From Pomphorhynchus laevis (lineage: Eukaryota; Acanthocephala; Palaeacanthocephala; Echinorhynchida; Pomphorhynchidae): a stretch of 64,000 nucleotides of DNA. The notes under the pieces are model-generated. The model did not search any database, had not been told where the DNA came from, and worked only from the letters and a program-made list of their open reading frames with translations. Shown in pieces: positions 1 through 8,719 of the stretch. The stretch spans positions 62,001-126,000 of the forward strand of contig WNNJ02000599.1 of the NCBI GenBank assembly GCA_012934845.2, read 5' to 3'. The translations under genes were made by a program, and so were the position numbers. Numbering within the stretch: the stretch's first letter is position 1; each line of letters opens with the position of its first letter.

Positions 1-504
1 AAACTCCTTTATTGTTCTTTTGTTCTTTGGTTCTTTAGGTCTCGAATTTGCATTCATAATTCGTATTCGTATGATGACAGGTTATCCTTGTTAGGTTTAT
101 CTTTAAACCTAATGATAAGGATAAGGTAATTTTTTACAGTCTAGGCATAGACACGTGATACTACTAAGAACCCAATCGACGGCATTCAATTCAGTTCGGG
201 TACATGGAAAACATGATGGAGAGCAATACTCAAGTATAAGTTGCACTAACGAATTAAACAACACCCTGAGCGAAGATGGAGTTATCCTTAGAAAGCAATT
301 TTTGATAGTGTGCATCATTTTTCTAGCCTTGCATAGCTGAACATCATAATGAAGTCATGCCCTTAAGGATGAATCAATCAGAATCCCAAGATTTCTAATA
401 ATAGGTATAACTACCTATTACGTAGTTATAGTAACTTTCGCATTCACGACAAAATCTCATATTCTTGCACTTTCCCAAGTAAAGGGATACTCCTGTACTA
501 ATCA
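1..504 (-). mobile_element. CR1-like LINE fragment, C-terminal part of RT
   Basis: On the minus strand the frame at 109-318 reads like the thumb region of a CR1/Jockey-group LINE reverse transcriptase (VLFNSLVQLILEYCSPSCFP, then TRTELNAVD). This matches the region RPILLYCTPATFPCTRGELN of the longer CR1-like copy at 8575-13055. Upstream codons up to about 500 continue the homology (KCKNMR, then LGILIDSS) in other frames, so the copy is frameshifted. The left end runs off the window. Clade assignment is from motif resemblance only. Confidence 0.6.
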
Positions 505-742
505 AATCAGCTAACTGAGTCTACGTATTTAATATAATTATAAAATAAACAAAACATAATGCCAAATCAAAATTTAATAATTAAATAATAAAATAAATAA
601 TTGTTTAAAGATTTTTTATAGTTTAAATCAAGTTAAAATAAAAATTGAAATTTAAAATAAACGTCATTTTTATGAATTGACTGATAAATAACAGACGTTG
701 TATCAGAATAAGGATTAGAGGTCATCAGGAGGAACTGAAAGA
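505..742 (-). mobile_element. Penelope-like element 3' tail, 5'-truncated
   Basis: This stretch matches the non-coding 3' region of the PLE at 58686-61840. It starts with the conserved end (CAGCTAACTGAGTCTACG on the plus strand), continues through the AT-rich tail, and stops inside the structured module just after the box TCATCAGGAGGAACTG. No coding sequence is left. PLE copies are commonly 5'-truncated, so this is an ordinary dead insertion of about 240 bp. Confidence 0.8.
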
Positions 743-752
743 CTATAAGACT

Positions 753-803
753 CCATTTATATACTAAATCCATTTATATACTAAATCCATTTATATACTA
801 AAT
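753..803. repeat. 17-bp tandem repeat, 3 copies
   Basis: Three perfect, contiguous copies of CCATTTATATACTAAAT lie exactly between the truncated PLE tail and the next LINE fragment. Confidence 0.9.
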
Positions 804-1034
804 TTGCGTTGAGATGACAAAACATTTCCTACTCTTACACAAAATCGCCGACCATCCAGGAAGTGCTTGATCCGGCGGGTTAGGTAATAATTTACATTAA
901 TTGACTCTAGAATTTTAATCAATTTAATTTGTGGAACGCGGTCAAACGCATTGGATAAATCCAAGTAGACGACATCTACAATGCCACCACTTGCAATTGC
1001 GTCAGCCATTATTCACGAGCACATAAAGTATTCG
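804..1034 (-). mobile_element. CR1-like LINE fragment, RT finger/palm
   Basis: The minus-strand frame contains GGIVDVVYLDLSNAFDRVP, the RT motif A of CR1/Jockey-group LINEs (catalytic Asp in LDLSNAFD), followed by a linker ending FLDGRRFCVRVGN. About 206 bp of this fragment (829-1034) recur at 1668-1874 with roughly 86 percent identity, on the other side of the inserted L2 3' end. Confidence 0.75.
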
Positions 1035-1667
1035 TCAGTGACAAGGTCCGCTCGTCAAACTTAATTCTCCGTGACATCCCCCGTATCCGCCCCATTATCG
1101 ACTTCCGTTCTTGTGTGGTTCTTCATTCATCGCTTCTTTTCCCCAAAATCAATTACTGCCTTAGCCTTTTCGCCAATTCTTCAAAATCCATAATCCTACC
1201 CCTACAACGAATAATCAACACCGCCGTTCGAGTGCTCTTTCGTCTCCGTTGCTTCGACTACACATCCACATATTTTGCCCAACTCTCCTGGCCCACCATC
1301 CACATCCGCATCAAAATCCGCCTTCTTCTCGAAACTTTTTGTCTCATCGCTGTTGCCTCCCTATCGTTAATCAACCTTCCTTTCTTAGACGACACTCGCC
1401 CCACCTCGCATTCGTTGCGTTCCCGTCATTCCCTCTTACTCAACGTTCCCAACTACTCCAACAACTACGGTCTCCGATCCTTCCTCGTCGCCGCCTCACT
1501 CGTCTGGAAACAACTTCCTCTCGACGTCCGCCACGCTCCCTCCTTTGTCACATTCAAACACCTCCTCCGTTCACAGCTTCTCGACACATGTTTTACATTT
1601 TTGGTTTTGTTGTGGTCATGTAAGCGTGCGCTGGCACGCATTTGCCACATTAAAATAAATATTTTTT
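1033..1667 (+). mobile_element. L2-like LINE (subfamily A) 3' end
   Basis: The frame from 1115 carries the C-terminal RT region of the L2-like family seen in longer form elsewhere in this window: LQRIINTAVRVLFRLRCFDY, then INLPFLDDTRP, then NYGLRSFLVAASLVWKQLPL. It ends with the family 3' hairpin (GCGTGC, loop GCTG, GCACGC at 1624-1639), the box TTTGCCACATTAAA and an A/T-rich tail. It is a 5'-truncated insertion in a CR1-like LINE. A run of about 206 bp of host LINE is present on both sides. Confidence 0.85.
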
Positions 1668-2965
1668 TACTCTTACACAAAATTACCAGCCATCCAGGAA
1701 GTGCTTGATCCAGCGATTTAGGTAATATTTTAGATTAATTGACTCTAGAATTTTTATCAACTCACTTTTTGAAACGCGGTCAAATACCTTGGATAAATCC
1801 AAATAGACGACATCCACAATGCCACCACCTGCAATTGCGTCAGCCTATTGTTCACGAGCACATAAAGTATTCGTTAGGCATGAGCGTCCATTTCGAAAAC
1901 CATGTTGCGAGTCACTTAAGTAGTTTCTTGAGTTTAATACGCTAACTAACCTTCTGTGTACAATTCTCTCAAGTACCTTGCTTACAGTATATGTTAAACT
2001 TATAGGTCTAAATCCATCTATATCGAGAACGTTCTTTGTTTTCGGAAGTGGTACAACAATCGCTGATTTCCAATCATTTGGAATAATTGACGAGCTAAGA
2101 GAAACGTTAAATAACTTTGATAGCAGGTACGACAGTATGCATTTTAAGAGATTAAGGACGTAAGCTGGGATATCGTCAGGGCCAGCTGCCACTTATTTAG
2201 ATAACTTCGACAACTCTATTTTAACTTCCTCTGTCGACACAACTAGTATGGACTCTGACATATGGATGAGCCATCACAACTATTGACTCTAGAAGCAATG
2301 CCTTCACTCGAAGTTAGCGCAAACACATCAGCAAACACTTCAGCCACTTTCATTGGGTCGTCTATAAATTCATTTCCCATACGAATGCGTCGAACACTAG
2401 ATTTCTATACCTTTGATCGACTAACGTAACTCCAAAATCGTTTGGGTGTGTGTTTTAGAGACATAACAATATCATTCTCGTACACATATCTCTTCTGCGA
2501 TTTTAAGCGATTGCATTGATTACGAATTCGTTTGTATTCACTATTTAAATCTACACTCTTTTTACTACGACTCCACGCTATATTTCTTAATCGAATGAGA
2601 CGCTTTAGTTCACTATCGAACCACGATGGTTTTTATAAGACATTTTGCGCTTACTAAATTTACGTATGGGAGCAAATTCATCGAGAACTTGAAACATCCT
2701 CCTTTTGATAGACTGCCAAATGCTCTCAACATCACGATCATCACCGACAACATGAACCTTTCTAGCATACTAAATTATCACATTTTCTGGAATCGCTTTC
2801 CATACACGCTTCACAACTCTCTCTAAATAGTGATCCGCTTGACATAAGAGGAATCGGAAACTTGACTATCACATGATCGCTTGAACTAATCGGAGGCTCT
2901 TTGTCCAGTAAGAAAATATCGGAATCAAGTTTAGAAAACAGCAGATCATTACATTCTACATTTCA
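1668..2965 (-). mobile_element. CR1-like LINE fragment: end of EN, linker and RT
   Basis: Reading leftward from 2965: the end of an APE-type endonuclease (SSSDHVIVKF), the linker (PSWFDSELKRLIRLRN, then KRFWSYV), and the RT fingers (GPDDIPAYVLNLL, WKSAIVVPLPK, GFRPISLTYTVSKVLERIV, SDSQHGFRNGRSCLTN). The copy has many frameshifts; its longest frame is 1845-2192. It belongs with the piece at 804-1034, from which it is separated by the L2 3' end. Confidence 0.8.
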
Positions 2966-3332
2966 TTTTTTTATTTTTTTAATATCAACAGTGAACAGAC
3001 TGAATAGCCATTTGCGGCTTTGTCTTGTACTCAGTAATAATAAATTACAATCTAAAGATTTCTAAAGACATCGTGGATTCGAAGAAGAAAGATGAAAAAG
3101 CAAAAAATTTTACCGTTTATTTCGTGTCTATTGCAAAATACGTTGAAATTTTTGTACGAGTGTACTAATTTGAAAAGGATCATAATCTCTGGTGTGGATA
3201 ATATACTTTACATAACAAACATATCAATTATCGTTGGGATTATATACATTATTATAGAAAAGTATTGTCAGTTATTCAATTCAAATTTCCTAACAAATCG
3301 AAAAGTGCAATTAGACAAATGAAACTAATTTT
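2966..3332. other. AT-rich spacer, no supported gene
   Basis: Low-complexity T/A-rich DNA. A 76-codon plus-strand frame at 3092-3322 is hydrophobic and Ile-rich, as expected of AT-rich chance frames, and matches nothing I know. No repeat boundary was recognised. Confidence 0.5.
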
Positions 3333-3337
3333 CTCTA
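3333..3337. repeat. Target-site duplication (left), CTCTA
   Basis: CTCTA directly abuts the left LTR, and the same five bases follow the right LTR at 7290-7294. Confidence 0.85.
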
Positions 3338-3421
3338 TGTACCGAGTAAATTCAAGCAGAGAAGAATAGGCTTTATTCTAATACATCTAGAATAACAAGT
3401 CAAAAGGTAAGTATCATTACA
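3338..3421 (-). repeat. 84-bp LTR (left copy) of Ty3/gypsy element
   Basis: Starts TGTACC and ends ATTACA, so it has TG...CA termini. Base for base it is identical to 7206-7289. The element lies on the minus strand, so this is its 3' LTR. Confidence 0.9.
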
Positions 3422-6400
3422 TTCTCCCCACGACATAATCATTTAAGTACGCAGGACTTCTTCGATTTCTTTGAGGTCGTAGTTCCCCATTTTCAGAACG
3501 ATTGAAGTATCTCGTAGGGTAGTTGCTCTGGCACGTATTATCAGTATTTAAGAGAAATGATTCATCCTGTCTGGATAGTTCGTTTTCCTCGTTGTGATTG
3601 ACCGTCTCATCGATATACTTCGTTGCATCCAAGTTTTCAGGGTTGACAGTGATTTCATCACAACGCTTATCTGAACGTGAATGAGAATTGCTATTTACTG
3701 TTGAATGGTCATTTATTGATGCCTGATCACACATTTTATCGCCATCGTATAAATTCAAAGTTTCAAGGTCAAAGGGAATGTCTCCATCGGACGAGTTGAT
3801 ATTGAGGTTTTCGTCGACTCTGGGATACGGGGATAAATGTCGAGTTGATATATATATCTCCCTCCCGTTTTGTAACTTCACGAGAGCAAAATTGGGATTG
3901 GCGTACACAATTTCAGCTTTTTCCACAGGGTTCTCGTATTTGTTCGTTTTATTAAAGCGTCTTATTAAGACTGGGCCAGGGTTTGATAACCAAGACGGAA
4001 GATCATGACCATTTATAGAGCGTCGGCTGAATGTAAAGAGTCGTTCATGTGGTGTGTGGTTCGTGGCAGTACACAGAAGTGATCGAATAGCGTTGAGACA
4101 TTGTGGTAATACACTTTGCCACTCATCTGTTTTCTTTCCGAGGTCATGTAAACGCAATGATATTGCCTTCCATAGTACACCATTAAGGCGCTCGACTTGA
4201 CCATTGCCAGCAGGGTTGTATGAACTTGAATGAGTAATCGCCACCCCGTGATGAGAGAGGAATGACTGGATTTCCTTAGAGGTAAAAGCCGTACCGTGAT
4301 CAGAATGGATTGAAGCAGGTGAACCGAAAATTGAAAAGATCTGGGTTAAACAGTCTATGACAGTGTGTAGTCATATCAGAACATGGAAAGGCAAAGGGGA
4401 ATCTGCTATACTCGTCAATGACGGTTAACAAATACCTTTTATTGTTCTTTGTAGGAATTGGGCCCTTAAAATCTATAGACAAGCGTTCAAATGGCATACT
4501 TGATTTTATGAGTTTAGCCTCAGGTGGACGAAAAAATCTTGGTTTCAATATAGCGCAGCTTTTGCACTCGCTTGAAATATTCCTAACATCCGAGAGGGAA
4601 AATGGGAGGTTCCGTTTTTGCACGAAATGCCAAAGGCGAGTAATTCCCGGGTGGCATAATTGACTATGGACTTTACGAAGATGCTGAAGATCATGATTGG
4701 TGAATGAGACAGAGTTGCAGAACGCGTCGCGAGAAAGAGCGTCAGCGGCATGATTGAGCTTCCCAGCTCGGTACTGGATATCAAATTTAAATTGGGACAA
4801 CTCCAAACGCCATCTTAATATCTTGTCGTTCTTTATTTTGTTGTTGTGAGCACTGAACATGTATGAAACAGAACGCTGATCCGTAATAATCTTGAATGGT
4901 TGGATGTACAAATAGTGTCTCCAGTATCTTAACGCTTCAACAATAGCCAGCGCTTCCTTTTCAATGGCGGTGAATCGTTTCGCGTTTTTGTCGAGGGATC
5001 TTGAAAAGAAGGCGACAGGCTTACTATTTTGAGACAAACAAGCTCCAATCGATCGCTCACTTGCGTCTGTCTCTATCGTGAATGGCAATTCAAAGTCGAT
5101 GGTTGACAAAGTGGCTTCAGCTATACGTTCCTTCAAAGTATGGAAAGCTTTCAGTGCAGAATGAGATAATGGGAAAGACTGAGAATCAATTAGAGGACGA
5201 ATCAACTTTGAGAAATCTTTAATCCAGGAACTGTAGTAGGCGAACAAACCAACAATACGCTTTAAGGATGCTGCGTTCTTGGGTTCCTCAAGGGAAGTAA
5301 CTGAAATCACTCGATTGGGGTCAGGGGACATTTTTCCTTTAGAAATTTGGTAACCAAGTATTCGTATACACGAAGACGCGAACACACACTTTGAATTGTT
5401 CAAGGTTATATTGTATTTTGTGGCTACGTTTAGAAAACGCTTCAGGTTACTGTCATGTTGCTCTTTACTTCTTCCGCCGATCACGACATCATCCAGATAA
5501 GCGTAGGTGTCTGTCAACTTCTCTCTATTAATTATCCCATTGATAACTCGTTGAAAAGCAGGAACGGCGTTTGTGAGACCGAATGGTAGACGATTGAAGT
5601 GATATAAGGATCCATTCGCCTCGAAAGCAGTATAATGACGCTCGTCACTGCGCAGCAAAATCTGATGGTAAGCTGATTTAAGATCGAGACAACTGTAAAA
5701 GGAATATGGAGCTAATTTGTTGATAAAATCATCAATTCGTGGAAGTGGGAAGGCGTCGAGCTGAGTAAATTTATTGACAGTTTCCGAATAGTCAACAACC
5801 ATCCGTCTCTTTTGGTTCTGATTGACAATGAGTACTTGAGCGCGCCAGGGCGATTGACTTGGTTCGATAATTTCGTCGGATAATAGTTGTTTGATTTGGC
5901 TGTCAATGAACTTTTCATCGTACGGATTTCTTCTACGAGATTTTGTTGCGATAGGATGGATGGATTCGTCCAGAAATTTGAATAGCTGAGGAGATTCAAC
6001 TGTCAAAGCTTCTGCAGCTCCAATTGTAAAACAAGGATCGGAACCGTTGAATTTCATAAGTAACGAAGTGTGTCTTGAAAGGAATGGCCGGCCAAGTATA
6101 ACATCCGAACATAAAGACGACAAAATATGGAATTTTATATTCTTGTAAGGTCTGCCATCAGCTGATATATCCGCTACCACGAATTGTCGTAATTTAGTCG
6201 AGAATGCGGTGTTCGCCATAGACACACGTATAGTTGAGGGGTTCAATGTCAGTTTGCACAAAGTGGAAATATCAGGTCTTATCAAATTGAGTGCACTACC
6301 TGTATCAATCAACGCATTTAACGAAACCCCTTTTATACAAATTTGAATTGTTGGTAGCGTCGCGGCAGAATCTTGAAAGAAAGAAGTGCTACCTAGCACG

Positions 6401-7205
6401 GAATGGACACCTGTTGAAATTTGTCGTTTGGATTTACACACCCGTGCGAAATGACCCAACTTCCCGCAAGTACGACAAGTGATATTCTTAGCAGGACATC
6501 GATCTCGTTTGTGAATTGTATCTCCACAAAAGTAGCATTTGCGACGTTCTACCGAGTTACATTGTATTTGACAAGGAAGTTCTTCTTGTATATTTTCATG
6601 TAGTTCATTTATGGTCATCGATTCACAACCCATATTTAAGTTTGATTGTTCTGTGAAATGGCTTGCTTGAGTATGCGCGTCTTCCAAAGTTCGTGCAAGC
6701 TCGTACGCCTTGGCTTTATTGTGTACCGCAGCTTCAAGCAGGCGTTGCCGAATTATCGGTGAGTTGATTCCTGCGACGAACGTGTCGCGTAAAAATAAAT
6801 CTCGATGATTTTGAGCTGTTACAGCCTCGAATGGACATTCACGACCCAGAGATTCGATATGCCTTATGAATTGATCGATTGTTTGGTTGGACAATTGGCG
6901 CTGATTACGCAATTGATGTCGCAGAAACAAATCCGTTTTCGATTTGACGTACGTAGTAGATAACGTCGATAACGCGTCTTCGTAAGTTTCCGTTTCTCGA
7001 AAAAGGTCGTAAACCTCCGCTGAAACCAGGTTCGTTAAAATGTGAAATTTGTCACTATCGGACGGTGACTCCAAGGACGAAATGAATGTCTTGAAACGTA
7101 TGAGCCAATGTCTCCAGGTGCGCTCGGCATTCGTGTCATCAGGATGCAATTCCAAGATGTTTGGCTTCAAGATCTTGTCCATGGTAACAGTGTATTAGAA
7201 TAAAT

Positions 7206-7289
7206 TGTACCGAGTAAATTCAAGCAGAGAAGAATAGGCTTTATTCTAATACATCTAGAATAACAAGTCAAAAGGTAAGTATCATTACA
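7206..7289 (-). repeat. 84-bp LTR (right copy) of Ty3/gypsy element
   Basis: Identical to 3338-3421. It is the 5' LTR of the minus-strand element and lies about 23 bp upstream of the start of the gag region. Confidence 0.9.
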
Positions 7290-7294
7290 CTCTA
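7290..7294. repeat. Target-site duplication (right), CTCTA
   Basis: Matches 3333-3337. Confidence 0.85.
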
Positions 7295-7391
7295 TGATCC
7301 TCAAATCTAATAAAAATGCTAAAAGATCATATTCAGAATTGTATTTTAATTTAAACTGATTCGCATTTTAAATGTTTCTATAAGTACGCAG

Positions 7392-7694
7392 TTAATGAAC
7401 ATTGAACATATCGTTTGAATCGCTACCTGACATTTCCACGTCTGATTCATCCAAATTTGTACTGGCATCAACATTATCTTCATTGCCTTCAGAATATGTC
7501 CATGAACATAATTCTGTGCCAAGTTTAATAAGGCTGGACCCATATATATTGTTTTGACCTACTTCAGCAAGCATTTCAATCTTCTTTAGTTGATCATCCT
7601 CGTCTTGTTCAGGTAATCTTTTAAAGCAAACGTCACCTGCAAATTTAAGGGAAACTGTCGGTTTTGGTATATGCTGAATTGGGAAAAAGCTCAT
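7392..7694 (-). CDS. Possible host exon, acidic C-terminus (unrecognised)
   Basis: An open frame of 100 codons with mixed, non-repetitive composition. It begins MSFFPIQHIPKPTVSLKFAG, has a charged middle (EQDEDDQLKKIEML) and an acidic, Ser-rich end (DESDVEMSGSDSND) before the stop. Directly upstream on the minus strand is a splice-acceptor-like tract (TTATTTTAG) ending one base before the ATG, so it could be the last exon of a host gene or a small gene. I do not recognise the product. It resembles none of the transposable-element proteins here. The gypsy element inserted about 100 bp beyond its stop. It may also be chance; only the composition and the acceptor support it. Confidence 0.35.
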   Translation of the reverse strand: MSFFPIQHIPKPTVSLKFAGDVCFKRLPEQDEDDQLKKIEMLAEVGQNNIYGSSLIKLGTELCSWTYSEGNEDNVDASTNLDESDVEMSGSDSNDMFNVH

Positions 7695-7699
7695 TCTAA

Positions 7700-8095
7700 A
7701 ATAATTATACTCAAATTTAAAGCTATCGAAATTACCATTTGTTAAAAAATATTTTCAAATTGTATATTTTACAATAGCTCACGATAAAGGGTGTGCTTGT
7801 ATAAAGGTTGATTAATATTTACTAAAACAAACATTACCATCATTGGTTATTTGTTTATTTATGGATTCAATAACAATTATTTTTGATATGACGCTAAACA
7901 CTTCTAGCATATTTTAATAAATAAAAATGTTCAAAATGTTTATTACACTCTACATTCGTAACCCACACATGCAATCAACTAAATTAGTTAACAATGCATA
8001 TTATATATTTGATTAAACAAATCATGAATATATAAGAAACTTTAGAAATAATGTAAATAATAATTTGAGATATATGAATAATAAATCATAATTTA
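7700..8095. other. AT-rich spacer
   Basis: Very A/T-rich, with no open frame of note and no recognised repeat. It would hold upstream introns if the frame at 7392-7694 is an exon. Confidence 0.5.
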
Positions 8096-8222
8096 TTTTA
8101 TTTATTTATTCAATTACAAGACTGTAGCCGTAGTGCTGTTTTGTCTGATCACATGAAAAAAAAAGAAAAAAATTGAAAAGAAAAAATTCAACATTCCTCC
8201 CAAGGATAACGATTCGGTATAG
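8096..8222 (-). mobile_element. CR1-like LINE 3' end, about 125 bp
   Basis: Starts with the TTTA-repeat tail and repeats the 3' end of the adjacent full LINE (box ACAAGACTGTAGCCGTAG, then TGTTTTGTCTGATCACATG) with a few changes. It stops abruptly where the PLE fragment begins. Confidence 0.8.
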
Positions 8223-8571
8223 ACATAAAATTTACAATTTGTTATATAATAACTTAAATGATTACTTTAGTAAGCTGATTAATAGTGAAAGCTTGAATAT
8301 ATCTAAGATAAACATTTAGAAAGATTATATATTTGATAAAATTAAAAATAAAATGAAAATAACAAATAATTACAAAAGGAAAGATAAAATAAATAGAGAT
8401 ATGTATAAAGAACTTACTAAATTAAAGGATAACTATATAATAACAACTATTGATAAAGCTAGTAATAACTTTGTCTTCATATGCAAAAAGCTTTATTATG
8501 AAATACTAATGAAAGAGGTTAATTCTAATGATTTAAATGTAAATCCAACATATGAACGTAGTGAGTTAAGT
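8223..8571 (+). mobile_element. Penelope-like element ORF fragment
   Basis: In the plus-strand frames the residues match the PLE protein between its N-terminal linker and RT motif 1: IFDKIKNKMKITNNYKRKDK, TIDKASNNFVFICKK, then NVNPTYERSELS. Both ends are missing. On the right it runs straight into the 3' tail of the minus-strand CR1-like LINE after SELS, so the 120-codon frame at 8353-8715 is a chimera of two elements and not a gene. Confidence 0.85.
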
Positions 8572-8719
8572 TTTTTTTATTTATTTATTCAATTACAAGA
8601 CTGTAGCCGTAGGGCTGTTTTGTCTGATCACATGGAAAAACGATCCGGTATAAACTGTGAGTTTGTCTCGCACAGCCATTGCTCCATCCTCTGCATGAAC
8701 TGCTGTCTACTATGAATAG

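Larger units (their letters stand above)
3338..7289 (-). mobile_element. Ty3/gypsy LTR retrotransposon, compact and young
   Basis: A 3,952-bp element bounded by identical 84-bp LTRs and CTCTA target duplications. Parts in order on the minus strand: gag-type region (about 6550-7182) with two CCHC zinc knuckles; aspartic protease with a DTG site (about 6280); reverse transcriptase (about 5200-5950) with a YLDD box; RNase H (about 4850-5200); integrase (about 3750-4700) with an HHCC-type zinc region and a core DDE-type domain; then a hydrophilic C-terminal tail. Gag and pol appear to be one continuous polyprotein design. It looks almost whole, with about one break. Identical LTRs indicate a recent insertion. 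The LTRs are unusually short for the family. A related, much older copy lies in pieces between 33775 and 46455. Confidence 0.9.

Noticed and set aside
1115-1708. 197-codon frame as an independent gene
   Set aside because: It is the C-terminal part of an L2-like RT that reads past the element into neighbouring LINE sequence.
3092-3322. Small hydrophobic protein
   Set aside because: Ile/Tyr/Asn-rich composition is what random A/T-rich DNA gives; no start context, homology or neighbour supports it.
8353-8715. 120-codon frame as a gene
   Set aside because: The first two thirds are PLE coding sequence and the rest is antisense LINE 3' end.
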